Assembly (NCBI RefSeq): GCF_028875915.1
Contig: NZ_JAPEHW010000012.1
Span: 1-64,000 of the forward strand
Source: Pseudoalteromonas sp. G4
GTDB lineage: Bacteria; Pseudomonadota; Gammaproteobacteria; Enterobacterales; Alteromonadaceae
Length of the DNA: 64,000 nucleotides
Reading direction: 5' to 3'
Of this stretch, positions 47,088 through 56,621 are shown piece by piece. Position 1 is the first letter of the stretch. Every line of letters starts with the position of its first letter. The position numbers were made by a program, and so were the translations under genes. Under the pieces are notes generated by a model. The model searched no databases and was not told the DNA's origin. It was given only the letters and a program-made list of their open reading frames with translations.

Positions 47088-47927
47088 ATGTCTACAGAAA
47101 ACGCATTACTTACCATTTTAGTTGAGAAAATTAACAACGATACGCTCGTGTTACCAACCCTTCCAGAAGTTGCAGTTAAGGTAAGAGAGGCTGCAGACAA
47201 TCCTGAAATTAATTTGATTGAAATGAGTGATGTAATTGCTCATGACCCGGCACTATCAGCACGTATGATAAAAGTGGCGAATAGCGCTTTTTTAGGCCGC
47301 ACTGTTAAGGTGTCAACGCTAAATCAGGCAGTAACACGTATTGGTTTAAGACAAATTAAAAACATTGCAACAGCAATGGCAATGGAGCAACTATTTGTCT
47401 CTAAAAACAAAATAGTAAAAGAATACCTTTCTAAAAGTTGGCAAAAAACCGTTGATGTTGCGTCATCAGCAATTACCTTGTTGAACTTACATTTGAAAGA
47501 CAATAAACATAGTTCGCTTAATATCGACACAATCACGTTGGCATCGCTTGTGTATAACATTGGTATTTTACCAATTCTTACCGAAGCTGAACGACATCAG
47601 GATGTATTTGCAAACCCGCAATTTTTAGCGCAAGCCATTCAAAAGCTGGGCGGCCGAATTGGTGGTCAGATTATGCGTGCTTGGGATTTCACTGATGACT
47701 TTGTTGAAGTCGCGGAACTTTGGGCAAGCCCAGGGTATAAGCCAGAAAAACCGTGTTATGTCGATTTTATTCGTATTGCAGCAATCAGCGAAGGTTTACT
47801 CAATGTCACTGACCAAGAAGCTGCACTTCAAACTTATGTTGATAAGGGTGTACTCGCAGATATCAGTGTTTTAGAAAGCGATGTTTACAAAGATTTGCTA
47901 AATGACGCGAAGACGATGTTTGCGTAA
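47088..47927 (+). CDS. HDOD-domain signalling protein
   Basis: About 280 residues, nearly all an HDOD domain: LVLPTLPEVAVKVREAADNP, MSDVIAHDPALSARMIKVANSAFLG, LNQAVTRIGLRQIKNIATAMAMEQLF. HDOD proteins are related to HD phosphohydrolases but usually lack the metal-binding residues and act as regulatory scaffolds. The ATG at 47088 is preceded by AAGGA; the earlier in-frame ATG gives an unlikely N-terminus. Confidence 0.87.
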   Translation: MSTENALLTILVEKINNDTLVLPTLPEVAVKVREAADNPEINLIEMSDVIAHDPALSARMIKVANSAFLGRTVKVSTLNQAVTRIGLRQIKNIATAMAMEQLFVSKNKIVKEYLSKSWQKTVDVASSAITLLNLHLKDNKHSSLNIDTITLASLVYNIGILPILTEAERHQDVFANPQFLAQAIQKLGGRIGGQIMRAWDFTDDFVEVAELWASPGYKPEKPCYVDFIRIAAISEGLLNVTDQEAALQTYVDKGVLADISVLESDVYKDLLNDAKTMFA

Positions 47928-47942
47928 GGTTTAATTTTCAAA

Positions 47943-47973
47943 TAAAGCAATAAGGTAAACGCTTATTGCTTTA
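47943..47973. terminator. Hairpin between the convergent HDOD and yibQ genes
   Basis: A perfect 12-bp stem TAAAGCAATAAG / CTTATTGCTTTA with a 7-nt loop. The T tract is poor, so it is a probable but not certain bidirectional terminator. Confidence 0.55.
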
Positions 47974-47994
47974 CCTACTTGTTAATCAGTTTAT

Positions 47995-48747
47995 TTAATC
48001 AGCATTTGACTGATTGGCAAGTCTAATCGGTTTGTCTACAATCAAATCTGATACTGGCACTAATTCAATACCTTCTTCTTTTAATGCCGTGATAGCATTG
48101 GGTAAAAACTTGATCGTTTCAGGGTAGGGGTGCGCAATGGCGATGCCTGAACCTGATTTTTTAGCAATATGAATTAACTGCCTAAGTCTAAACATCATCT
48201 GTTTTTCGTTCGGAATATTATCCAAAAATACCTGACGAGAGGCATTAGCAACTCCAAAAAGCTTTGCCATATTTTGTGCTTGGCTATCTTTAGATGTTTT
48301 GCTGTCAATAAAAAATAAAGAGCGGTCGCGCAGCACTTCCATTGTCCATGCCATAGGCACAACTTTCTGCGTTAAAAACGAACCCATATGATTATTTACG
48401 CCAATCACTTGAGGGTAGTTATCTAGAGCGGCATTTAACTCTTTTTGCAGTGCATCTTTGTCCATATTAGAAGTTAAAGCGCCAGGGCCGAGTGCTTTTC
48501 CGCTTATTGCTTCCATCGGAACGTGCAGTATTACATCGCGAGAGAGTGTGGCGGCACGCTTTGAAAATGAATCAGCATACGGCGTGAAAGGTAAAATAGC
48601 GTATGACAATTGCCCTGATATATCTAATGCCGTCAGATCATTCGCATGATTGCCGATATCGTCAATGAGAATGGCAACACGAGCAGCAAAGCATTGCACA
48701 CTATATATGTTTAATATTAGTAAAATGAAGTAAATAAATGGGCGCAC
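47995..48747 (-). CDS. yibQ: Divergent polysaccharide deacetylase family protein YibQ
   Basis: 250 residues, with a signal peptide followed by ARVAILIDDIGNHANDLTALD, LSYAILPFTPYA, DVILHVPMEA, GVNNHMGSFLT, FFIDSKTSKDS and IAIAHPYPETI. These are the conserved strands of the YibQ/DUF610 NodB-like fold; several metal ligands of true deacetylases are retained in modified form. Periplasmic, enzymatic role unproven. GTG start. Last gene of the gpmM-envC-ctpA-yibQ run. Confidence 0.88.
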   Translation of the reverse strand: MRPFIYFILLILNIYSVQCFAARVAILIDDIGNHANDLTALDISGQLSYAILPFTPYADSFSKRAATLSRDVILHVPMEAISGKALGPGALTSNMDKDALQKELNAALDNYPQVIGVNNHMGSFLTQKVVPMAWTMEVLRDRSLFFIDSKTSKDSQAQNMAKLFGVANASRQVFLDNIPNEKQMMFRLRQLIHIAKKSGSGIAIAHPYPETIKFLPNAITALKEEGIELVPVSDLIVDKPIRLANQSNAD

Positions 48748-48778
48748 ACGTATTCTTATTATTCTTTTATTTTAGTGT

Positions 48779-48795
48779 GGGCTCATCCTGAGCCC
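48779..48795. other. Intercistronic hairpin between ctpA and yibQ
   Basis: Stem GGGCTCA / TGAGCCC with a 3-nt loop in the short gap between ctpA and yibQ. Without a T tract it is more likely an mRNA-stability or processing hairpin than a terminator. Confidence 0.4.
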
Positions 48796-48820
48796 CTCTC
48801 GAAACCTAAGTTATGATGAC

Positions 48821-50002
48821 TTATTTTTCCAATAATTGCCATGCTTTTTCAAGTTGAAGATCATGCACTTTCGCATTAACGAAAGTGTCAGCTTTTAGCG
48901 CAGAAAAACGTTCATTACGTGCTAATTCATTTTGTAAAACTGGGTAATCCGGCGAGATGCCTGTGCCCTCGATGGAGCGACCACTAGGCGTATAATATTT
49001 AGCCGTGGTTAGTTTCAACGCTGTCTGACCATCGCCAAGTGGGATAAGTGATTGCACCGATCCCTTACCGTAAGAGCGTGTGCCAACTAATTGCGCTCTT
49101 TGATTGTCTTGCAGTGCGCCCGCTAATATTTCAGCAGCGGATGCTGAGCCTTCATTAATTAAAACGATGATAGGTGCGCCACTTAATACATCACCTTCTT
49201 GTGCATAGTATTCTTGATTAGCTTCAGCAAAACGCCCTTTGGTACTGACAATTACGCCACTTTCTAAAAATAAATCAGATACTTCTATAGCGCTATCCAA
49301 TATACCACCAGGGTTATCACGTAAATCAATAATGAGGCCGTTTATATCTCCCGCCACAATTTGTGACAAATGAGCCAGTTCTTTTGCCACATCGTAAAGT
49401 GTGTGGTTGTTAAAGTTTATAATGCGAAGGTAAGCGATACCTTGATTATTGATGCTACCGCGTACACTTTTAAGGTCGATTTTTTTACGTTCTACCTCAA
49501 AAAATAGCGGGTCCACATGTCCACTTCGAGCGATTGTCAGTGTTACTTGTGGCTGCTGTTTTTGATTGATTAACTGTGAAACGTGTTTAATGGTTTGGTT
49601 AATTACCGAAGTGCCATTCACTTTTAACAGAATATCACCTTTGGCTAATCCCGCTGTATGAGCTGGAGAGTTTTCCACTGCTGCGACAATAACAATGTGT
49701 TCTTCACGTTGTTCAACTTCAATGCCAAGACCTGTGTAGCGTCCATTGGCAACATTAAATAACGCTTCAAGTTCGTTTTGATCGAGAAATTCAGAATGTG
49801 GGTCGAGCTGTTTGAAAATAGATTCAATTGCATGTTGATTGAGTTTTTGAGCGTCAATATCATCAACATAAAAATGTTGAATATTTGCTAAAACTTCAGC
49901 AATTGAAACTTGTGCGGCTGCTTTTGATTCAGCCCATGCAGGTGTTATCGAAATAACACAGACCAATATGCTTATTTTTAATGTGTTAAGAAAAAAAGTC
50001 AT
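48821..50002 (-). CDS. ctpA: Carboxy-terminal processing peptidase, S41 family
   Basis: About 393 residues: signal peptide, N-terminal cap, PDZ domain (GLGIEVEQREEHIVIVAAVENSPAHTAGLAKGDILLKVNG), then the S41 protease core with DLRDNPGGILDSAIEVSDLF, the Ser in NEGSASAAEILAGAL and the Lys in GTRSYGKGSVQ. A periplasmic protease; in related bacteria such enzymes trim cell-wall hydrolases. The ATG at 50002 is chosen because GAGGAG lies 8 nt upstream; a frame 10 codons longer exists. Lies 39 nt downstream of envC, its likely functional partner. Confidence 0.93.
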   Translation of the reverse strand: MTFFLNTLKISILVCVISITPAWAESKAAAQVSIAEVLANIQHFYVDDIDAQKLNQHAIESIFKQLDPHSEFLDQNELEALFNVANGRYTGLGIEVEQREEHIVIVAAVENSPAHTAGLAKGDILLKVNGTSVINQTIKHVSQLINQKQQPQVTLTIARSGHVDPLFFEVERKKIDLKSVRGSINNQGIAYLRIINFNNHTLYDVAKELAHLSQIVAGDINGLIIDLRDNPGGILDSAIEVSDLFLESGVIVSTKGRFAEANQEYYAQEGDVLSGAPIIVLINEGSASAAEILAGALQDNQRAQLVGTRSYGKGSVQSLIPLGDGQTALKLTTAKYYTPSGRSIEGTGISPDYPVLQNELARNERFSALKADTFVNAKVHDLQLEKAWQLLEK

Positions 50003-50041
50003 TGGCTCACTCCTCAAATGAGGTGTAGCCAATTTTGAATC

Positions 50042-51166
50042 CTAAATTCGTCTACACCATTTAACAGGGTTTACCGCTCTTCCCTTATGCCGTATTTCAA
50101 AGTATAGACTAGGATTTGATTGTCCACCGCTTTGTCCGACTAAAGCAATTTGTTCACCGGCTTTCACTTTGTCACCAACTTCTTTTAAAAGTGCTTGGCT
50201 ATGGCCGTAAAGGCTCATAAATCCTTTACCATGATCAACCACAATTACCCAGCCAAACCCTTTTAACCAGTCAGCAAAAAGAACCTGACCATCAGCAATA
50301 GTTTTAACCGGCGCTCCTTCTTTGCCGCTCATTAAAACGCCTTTCCATTTAAGGCTACCATGCTTTTTCTGGCCAAAACGATGGGTAAGTTTACCGCGAG
50401 AAGGCCAATCGAGTTTGCCTTTACGCGCTTGTAAGCCATTAAGCTTAACTTCACTTTGCGCTAAATCTCGGCTGAGCTGCTCTAGAGTTTGTTTTAAAAC
50501 TTGCTCATTTTGTTTGAGATAAACCAATTGTGATTGGGTTTTTTGCAACGTATTTTTTAATGTTTGGTATTTTTCTTTTTGTTCTTTTTTAGCTGCTAGC
50601 AGCGCGTTTTGCTGCTCTTCTTGTGTTTTTAGCAAAGCTTCGAGCTGCGATTGATTTTGTGCAAGCAGTTGGCGGCTATTTTCTAGTTCAATGAGTGTTG
50701 CTTTTAATTTTTCAAGCTCTTTTATGCGTGCATTATTAAGGTATTGATAGTAATTTAATGTGCGTTCTACATGTTGAACTTGGTCTTGGCTGAGTAATAA
50801 TTTGCCATAGTCATGATTGCCGGTCATAAAGGCACTTTTAAGCTGTGCAGCAAGAGCCGCTTGCTGATTCGCTTTATCTTTCTCTAGCGATTTAATTTTG
50901 TCTTTTAAGGTTGCCTGTTCGGTGAGGTTTAATTCAACATCAAATTTAAGCTGTTTTAGCTTTTTTGAACTGGCAGCAATAGCTGCATCAGCATTTTTGA
51001 GGTCTTGTTCAATTTGATTAAGCAGAATTTGCTGCTCTTTGAATGCTTTATTCGTGTCTTTAAGTTGCTTCTGAACTTGGTTGAGATCGTCTTTGGTACG
51101 CTCGGTATTAGCTTGCACTTGGCAAGCTAATACAAATATAACAGCTAATAAAACAGAGCAGCGCAT
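50042..51166 (-). CDS. envC: Murein hydrolase activator EnvC
   Basis: 374 residues: signal peptide, a long coiled coil (about 22-240) and a C-terminal LytM/M23 domain LTHRFGQKKHGSLKWKGVL ... SLYGHSQ ... SLYFEIRHKGRAVNPVKWC. The zinc ligands of active M23 peptidases are missing (KWKGVL and LYFEIR instead of HxxxD and HxH), as in E. coli EnvC, which activates the amidases AmiA/AmiB at the septum. It starts 3 nt after gpmM ends. Confidence 0.94.
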   Translation of the reverse strand: MRCSVLLAVIFVLACQVQANTERTKDDLNQVQKQLKDTNKAFKEQQILLNQIEQDLKNADAAIAASSKKLKQLKFDVELNLTEQATLKDKIKSLEKDKANQQAALAAQLKSAFMTGNHDYGKLLLSQDQVQHVERTLNYYQYLNNARIKELEKLKATLIELENSRQLLAQNQSQLEALLKTQEEQQNALLAAKKEQKEKYQTLKNTLQKTQSQLVYLKQNEQVLKQTLEQLSRDLAQSEVKLNGLQARKGKLDWPSRGKLTHRFGQKKHGSLKWKGVLMSGKEGAPVKTIADGQVLFADWLKGFGWVIVVDHGKGFMSLYGHSQALLKEVGDKVKAGEQIALVGQSGGQSNPSLYFEIRHKGRAVNPVKWCRRI

Positions 51167-51169
51167 GGC

Positions 51170-52711
51170 TTAATTCAACTTCATAATGGTTTCGCCAGTC
51201 ATTTCGCTTGGCTGCTCCATGCCCATCAGATGAAGCATAGTTGGCGCTACATCACTCAGTTTTTTGCCTTCAAGTGGTGTCGCATTTCGTCCAACATAAA
51301 TAAAAGGTACAGGCTCACTAGTGTGTGCTGTGTGCGCTTGACCCGTTGAAGGGTTAACCATTTGCTCAGCATTACCGTGGTCGGCAGTGATAAGCGCTTC
51401 TGCGCCTGTTTTTTCTAACGCGTCAACTACACGACCAATACAGCTATCTACGGCTTCACAGGCCTTAACTGCAGCGTCAAAGACACCGGAGTGACCAACC
51501 ATATCGCCGTTCGGGTAGTTACAAATAATTGCATCGTATTTACCAGACTCGATTGCTTCAACTAATTTGTCAGTTAGCATTGCCGAGTTCATTTCTGGTT
51601 GTAGATCGTACGTTGCAACTTGAGGTGATGGAATTAAAACACGCTCCTCACCTTCAAACTCAGCTTCACGACCGCCACTGAAGAAAAAGGTAACGTGTGC
51701 GTATTTTTCTGTTTCAGAAATGCGAAGTTGGGTTTTGTTGTGTTTTTCTAACCATTCACCAAACACATTTGCGAGTTTTTCTGGTGGGAAAGCAACGCTG
51801 GTTTTAATATCCGCTGCGTATTCAGTTAACATAACAAAATCAGCAAGTGCAGGGGCTTTTTGTTTAGCAAAACCAGTAAAGTCAGCATCAACAAATGCTC
51901 GTGTCATTTGGCGAGCGCGGTCAGCACGGAAATTCATAAATAACACTGCGTCGCCATCATTGATTGTTGCAGCCTTGTCGCCATCTAAAATAGCTGAAGC
52001 AGACACAAATTCATCGTTTTCGTCGCGTTCATAAGCAGCATTTAATGCGGCTAATGGGCAGTTGAAACTGTATTCTGTGCTACCTTGTGTCATTAAGTTA
52101 TAGGCTTTTTCAACGCGATCCCAGCGGTTATCACGATCCATTGCGAAATAACGGCCAACTAAGCTGGCGATTTGACCCACGCCAAGTGCTTCACATTTTG
52201 CAATGATATCTTTAATTGGTTGTTCTGCGCTGCGCGGCGCTGTATCACGGCCGTCTAAAAAGCCGTGAACGTAGATTTTCTTAGCGCCACGTTTTGCTGC
52301 TACTTCAATTGCTGCAACAATATGTTCATGATGAGAGTGCACGCCACCTGGGCTTAAAAGGCCTAATAGATGAACTGCTTTGTCGTTAGCAACGGCTTTA
52401 TCAATCGCGTTTACAATGGCGGGATTTTCGGCAAACTCGCCATCGTCAATTGCTTTAGTAATTCGTGTAAAGTCTTGGTAAACAATGCGACCAGCACCTA
52501 AATTTACATGGCCAACTTCAGAATTACCCATTTGACCATGAGGTAAGCCTACATCTAAACCAGAACCTGAAATAAGTGTGCTTGGGTATTCTTTCCACAA
52601 GCGATCCATTACCGGGGTGTTAGCTGCTAAAATAGCATTGCTCTCGGTTTTTTCACTGTATCCCCAACCATCTAAGATAATCAGTACTAATGGTTTTTTC
52701 TGTAACGACAT
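51170..52711 (-). CDS. gpmM: 2,3-bisphosphoglycerate-independent phosphoglycerate mutase
   Basis: About 513 residues of the alkaline-phosphatase superfamily, with two Mn2+ ions. Key motifs: [11 protein letters not shown] (metal Asp), [17 protein letters not shown] (catalytic Ser), [32 protein letters not shown], and the late metal motifs [12 protein letters not shown] and [11 protein letters not shown]. It interconverts 3- and 2-phosphoglycerate in glycolysis. The ATG at 52711 is preferred (GAGGA 6 nt upstream). First gene of the minus-strand run. Confidence 0.97.
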   Translation of the reverse strand: MSLQKKPLVLIILDGWGYSEKTESNAILAANTPVMDRLWKEYPSTLISGSGLDVGLPHGQMGNSEVGHVNLGAGRIVYQDFTRITKAIDDGEFAENPAIVNAIDKAVANDKAVHLLGLLSPGGVHSHHEHIVAAIEVAAKRGAKKIYVHGFLDGRDTAPRSAEQPIKDIIAKCEALGVGQIASLVGRYFAMDRDNRWDRVEKAYNLMTQGSTEYSFNCPLAALNAAYERDENDEFVSASAILDGDKAATINDGDAVLFMNFRADRARQMTRAFVDADFTGFAKQKAPALADFVMLTEYAADIKTSVAFPPEKLANVFGEWLEKHNKTQLRISETEKYAHVTFFFSGGREAEFEGEERVLIPSPQVATYDLQPEMNSAMLTDKLVEAIESGKYDAIICNYPNGDMVGHSGVFDAAVKACEAVDSCIGRVVDALEKTGAEALITADHGNAEQMVNPSTGQAHTAHTSEPVPFIYVGRNATPLEGKKLSDVAPTMLHLMGMEQPSEMTGETIMKLN

Positions 52712-52915
52712 TCTCATTCCTCATTCAAATAGAATTGCGCGTATAAGCACAGCGCACAAAATAGCGCGTCTTTTATATCATTTTTTCACCACAGATTCAG
52801 CAGTTAAGCCATATGCTTTTAAAATTTTCAATTGAAACCCTAGCAGAGCTAGAATTTATTCATATCATCCGTGTATACTTGGCCACTTTTAATGTAAAGA
52901 AAAATTGAGAAAGTG

Positions 52916-53347
52916 ATGGCACAATTTGTCGAATTTGTTACTAACAACCTGATTTTATGTTTAATTTGGGTTGGCTTATTGGGCGCCATTGTACTTGGGT
53001 GGTTTAAATCTCGCTTTTCAGCTGTGAAACAGGTTAGCCCTCAACAACTGACGCATTTAGTCAACCGTGAAAACGGCCATGTTGTTGATATTCGTGCCTT
53101 AAAAGACTTTAACCAAGGTCATATTGCAGGCAGTGTTCACCTTGCAGCAGAAAAAGCAAAACAAGGTGAGTTTGTAGGCCTTGAAAAGTTTAAATCTGAC
53201 CCAATTATCTTGGTATGTGTTTCAGGTATGACTGCACAGTCTATTGCAAATGGACTGGTTAAAGCAGGTTATGAGCAGGTGAATGTTTTATCAGGTGGTA
53301 TTACTTCTTGGCAAAACGCTAACTTACCGCTTACAACAGGAAAATAA
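52916..53347 (+). CDS. yibN: Membrane-anchored rhodanese-like protein YibN
   Basis: About 143 residues: one N-terminal helix (about 10-30), then a rhodanese domain VVDIRALKDFNQGHIAGSVHLA with the active-site loop CVSGMTAQ and VLSGGITSW. The active-site cysteine is present. It faces the cytoplasm in E. coli and its role is not firmly known. Start at ATG 52916 rather than the GTG one codon before. Divergent from gpmM and first of the yibN-grxC-secB-gpsA run. Confidence 0.92.
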   Translation: MAQFVEFVTNNLILCLIWVGLLGAIVLGWFKSRFSAVKQVSPQQLTHLVNRENGHVVDIRALKDFNQGHIAGSVHLAAEKAKQGEFVGLEKFKSDPIILVCVSGMTAQSIANGLVKAGYEQVNVLSGGITSWQNANLPLTTGK

Positions 53348-53349
53348 TC

Positions 53350-53604
53350 ATGGCGAATATTGTTATCTACACAAAACCAACATGCCCATTTTGTGTAAGA
53401 GCGAAGATGCTTTTAACGCAAAAAGGTGTTGAGTTTACTGAGTTTGATATTGCAGCTCAGCCTGAACTTCGCGATGAAATGATTGAAAAAGCAAACGGTG
53501 GTTACACTGTTCCGCAAATTTTCATTAACAACCAACACATTGGCGGTTGTGATGATATGATGGCGTTAGAACAGTCTGGTCGTCTTGACAGTTTGCTTGT
53601 ATAA
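53350..53604 (+). CDS. grxC: Glutaredoxin 3
   Basis: 84 residues with the dithiol active site CPFC (residues 12-15), then TVPQIFINNQHIGGCDDMMAL with the cis-Pro and glutathione-binding residues. It reduces protein disulfides with glutathione. It starts 2 nt after yibN. Confidence 0.96.
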   Translation: MANIVIYTKPTCPFCVRAKMLLTQKGVEFTEFDIAAQPELRDEMIEKANGGYTVPQIFINNQHIGGCDDMMALEQSGRLDSLLV

Positions 53605-53625
53605 AATAAATTTTAGGAAATTAAA

Positions 53626-54105
53626 ATGACAGAAGAGAATCAAAACTTAGGCGCAGAACAACAAGCAGAAGGTCCTCAGTTTGCAGTTCAACGTATTTAT
53701 GTAAAGGACGTATCATTTGAAACGCCAAACTCACCAGCTATTTTCCAAAAAGAGTGGGCACCAGAAGTTAAATTAGACTTAGATACCCGTTCAAACAAGC
53801 TTGATGATGGTGTTTTTGAAGTTGTTCTTTCTGTAACTGTTCACGCAACAATTGGTGAAGAAACTGCGTTCTTATGTGAAGTACAGCAGGCTGGTATTTT
53901 CGCGATTGGCGTTGCTAACGAAGGTCAACTTGCACACATGCTAGGTGCTTTCTGTCCTAACGTGTTATTCCCTTATGCACGTGAAACTGTTTCAAACATG
54001 GTTAACCGTGGTACTTTCCCGCAGTTAAATCTTGCGCCAGTTAACTTTGATGCATTATTTGCGCAATATGTGCAACAACAAGCATCACAAGCTGCTGACG
54101 CATAA
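53626..54105 (+). CDS. secB: Protein-export chaperone SecB
   Basis: 159 residues: [19 protein letters not shown] at the start and [13 protein letters not shown] ... [39 protein letters not shown], all diagnostic for SecB. A tetrameric chaperone delivering unfolded precursors to SecA. Ribosome-binding site TTAGGA upstream. Co-operonic with grxC and gpsA, as in enterobacteria. Confidence 0.97.
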   Translation: MTEENQNLGAEQQAEGPQFAVQRIYVKDVSFETPNSPAIFQKEWAPEVKLDLDTRSNKLDDGVFEVVLSVTVHATIGEETAFLCEVQQAGIFAIGVANEGQLAHMLGAFCPNVLFPYARETVSNMVNRGTFPQLNLAPVNFDALFAQYVQQQASQAADA

Positions 54106-54111
54106 TTTGTT

Positions 54112-55125
54112 ATGACTACTTCAGCAGATAATGCTGTTGCAGTACTAGGGGCGGGCTCTTACGGGACCGCCCTTGCTATTTGTTTTGCCCGAAATGGACA
54201 TGATGTAGTTCTTTGGGGGCGCAATAAGGCACAAATTGAAGAGCTCGCAACAGCACGTGAAAACCAGCGTTATTTACCTGGCGCAGCGTTTCCAGATACC
54301 TTGGCATTAAATGATGATCTTGCTAGCACAGTTTCATCATCAGATGTGGTGCTGGTGGTTGTACCTAGCCATGCGTTTGCCGAAACATTAACGGCAATTA
54401 AACCGCATTTAAGACCAACAGCACGAGTTTTATGGGCAACCAAAGGGCTTGAGCCTAACACTGGTCGTTTATTACAGCAATTAGCTGCAGAAGTGCTAGG
54501 TGATGATGTTAGCCTAGGTGTGTTATCTGGGCCAACATTTGCCAAAGAGATGGCTATTGGATTACCAACCGCGATTTCTCTTTCTTCAGCGGATACTAAG
54601 TTAGTTGAAGATGTTTCTGAAATGCTGCACTGTGGTCGTTCTTTCCGCGTGTATTCCAATGATGACTTGGTTGGTGTGCAACTCGGTGGTGCAATTAAAA
54701 ATGTGATAGCAATTGGCGCGGGCATCTCTGACGGCTTTGGCTTTGGCGCCAATGCACGTACTGCGTTAATTACGCGCGGTCTTGCGGAAATGACTCGTCT
54801 TGGGGTTGCCCTAGGAGCAAAACAAGAAACTTTTATGGGTATGGCAGGCCTCGGTGATTTAATCCTAACCTGTACCGACAATCAATCGCGTAACCGTCGA
54901 TTTGGTTTAGCACTTGGTAAAGGTCAAACTGTTGAGCAAGCACAACAAGAAATTGGTCAAGTAGTTGAAGGCTACCGCAATACCAAAGAAGTGTTTTTGC
55001 TTGCTGAGCGAACAGGCATTGAAATGCCAATTTGTGAACAGATTTATAATGTGCTTTATAAAGGGCAGGATGTAAAACTGGCCGCAATGAATTTGCTCGG
55101 TCGACAGAAAAAAGCAGAAGCTTAA
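54112..55125 (+). CDS. gpsA: Glycerol-3-phosphate dehydrogenase [NAD(P)+]
   Basis: 337 residues: the dinucleotide motif [12 protein letters not shown] near the N-terminus, [32 protein letters not shown], the catalytic Lys in [17 protein letters not shown], and [23 protein letters not shown]. It makes sn-glycerol-3-phosphate for phospholipids. Starts 6 nt after secB; last gene of the operon. Confidence 0.97.
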   Translation: MTTSADNAVAVLGAGSYGTALAICFARNGHDVVLWGRNKAQIEELATARENQRYLPGAAFPDTLALNDDLASTVSSSDVVLVVVPSHAFAETLTAIKPHLRPTARVLWATKGLEPNTGRLLQQLAAEVLGDDVSLGVLSGPTFAKEMAIGLPTAISLSSADTKLVEDVSEMLHCGRSFRVYSNDDLVGVQLGGAIKNVIAIGAGISDGFGFGANARTALITRGLAEMTRLGVALGAKQETFMGMAGLGDLILTCTDNQSRNRRFGLALGKGQTVEQAQQEIGQVVEGYRNTKEVFLLAERTGIEMPICEQIYNVLYKGQDVKLAAMNLLGRQKKAEA

Positions 55126-55129
55126 TTTA

Positions 55130-55161
55130 AAAAAGGCTTTAACTTAGGTTAAAGCCTTTTT
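55130..55161. terminator. Bidirectional terminator after gpsA
   Basis: A perfect 14-bp stem AAAAAGGCTTTAAC / GTTAAAGCCTTTTT with a TTAG loop; it overlaps the stop codon of the convergent GGDEF-EAL frame. Confidence 0.9.
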
Positions 55162-56605
55162 AATTTGATTTAGGATGATTTATTAGTACCTTAGTTTGTT
55201 CGATAAACTTTTCTAACTGATCGCAGGGTAGCGGTTTACTAAAAAAGTAACCTTGCACAACATCACACCCCATTACATGCAAGAAATATGATTGCGCTTC
55301 GGTTTCAACCCCTTCGGCAACAACATCAATATTCAAATATTTCGCTAAACGGATAATGGTTGCGGTGATATTTCTATCTTGTTCTGATTTTTCGATATCA
55401 ATCACAAATGAACGGTCTATTTTAAGGCGATCAATCGGGAACTGTTTAAGATAACTTAATGACGAATGGCCAGTGCCAAAATCATCAAGGGCTATGGTAA
55501 ACCCTAAGCGCTTTAACTTGAGCATTTGCTGCAGTGCAAATTCAGGGTCATTCATCATGACACTTTCGGTAATCTCGAGCTCCATGGTGTCCCCTGATAT
55601 CTGGTACTTTTGCAGGTAATTTGTTAAGTCTTCAATTAGATCTGAGCGCTGAAAATGAATAGCTGATAAATTTAATGCCACACGACCGTTGAGCTTTATC
55701 CCTTTTTGTTGCCATTGTTTTATTTGTTGGCAGCACACCTCAATTAATACTCTAGTTAATGGAATAATGGCGTTATTGGCTTCTGCAACGGAGATAAACT
55801 GAGCGGGGCTGCGGATCTCTTGATTGCCATCAGGCCAGCGAGCAAGTGCTTCTACACCACAAATTTGATTGGTTCGGGTATTAAATTTGGGTTGGTAATA
55901 CAAGATAAATTCTTTCTCAACAATAGCGCGATTAATTTCATTTTCGATTGAAAGTGATGCAGGCGAATGGGTTTTTACAGCACGATTAAATATTTGAAAG
56001 GTATTTTTTCCGTTAGATTTTGCATGTTGCAGTGCAGAGTCAGCGCTACGCAATATTGATTCGCTATCATAGCCATTATCGGGGTAAATTGCAGCGCCTA
56101 TACTGGCAGATAAACATAAATCCAAATCATCTAATAGCATGGTGCGCGACAGCTCAGAAAGAAGCTTTTCACAAAGACGCTTAATATTAAAAATATTTAA
56201 TGGTGTGAAAACATGAGGTGGCAATAAAATACCAAACTCATCACCGCCTAAGCTCGCTAGTGTGAAATTTGGTGAAATTGTTTGTTCAAGTCGCTGGGCA
56301 GCCATTTTTAAGACTCTATCGCCGTAACTATGACCGAGAGCATCATTTATCTTATAAAAGTTATCTAGATTGACAATTAAGACGCAGAATTCAGGCTGGC
56401 TACTTGAACTTGCATTAATTGCCAAGTTAAGTTGTTCAATAAACACTGTGCGGTTTAGTAACCCGGTAATTCGATCACGCGTGGCTAAGTCCATTAGTTG
56501 TTTTTCTTGTTGTTTTTGCTGAGTTATATCTTTAAACATACCAACATAATGAATTTCTGTATCAAGGCCTAACTTACTCGGCAGCTTGATTTTGGTTATG
56601 TTCAA
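55160..56605 (-). CDS. C-terminal half of a split sensor protein: PAS end, GGDEF and EAL domains
   Basis: A 481-codon frame. It begins inside a PAS domain (IHYVGMFKDITQQKQQEKQL), then a diguanylate cyclase domain with RDRITGLLNRTVF and intact SLGGDEF, without an RxxD inhibitory site in front of it. The phosphodiesterase domain has GVEALARWP, LNLSAIHF, ELEITESVMM, LDDFGTGHSSLSYL, LKIDRSFV and VAEGVETE; all catalytic residues of an active EAL are present. It should control c-di-GMP. The frame upstream continues in the next entry: one ancestral protein of about 1250 residues, broken at 56621-56630. The first Met lies within the PAS domain, so this is probably not an independent start. Confidence 0.85.
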   Translation of the reverse strand: MNITKIKLPSKLGLDTEIHYVGMFKDITQQKQQEKQLMDLATRDRITGLLNRTVFIEQLNLAINASSSSQPEFCVLIVNLDNFYKINDALGHSYGDRVLKMAAQRLEQTISPNFTLASLGGDEFGILLPPHVFTPLNIFNIKRLCEKLLSELSRTMLLDDLDLCLSASIGAAIYPDNGYDSESILRSADSALQHAKSNGKNTFQIFNRAVKTHSPASLSIENEINRAIVEKEFILYYQPKFNTRTNQICGVEALARWPDGNQEIRSPAQFISVAEANNAIIPLTRVLIEVCCQQIKQWQQKGIKLNGRVALNLSAIHFQRSDLIEDLTNYLQKYQISGDTMELEITESVMMNDPEFALQQMLKLKRLGFTIALDDFGTGHSSLSYLKQFPIDRLKIDRSFVIDIEKSEQDRNITATIIRLAKYLNIDVVAEGVETEAQSYFLHVMGCDVVQGYFFSKPLPCDQLEKFIEQTKVLINHPKSN

Positions 56606-56621
56606 TGAAATTGCGATTAGC

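Noticed and set aside
54270-54881. 203-codon open frame antisense to gpsA
   Set aside because: Shadow of the gpsA coding sequence; no recognisable family, ribosome-binding site or promoter.
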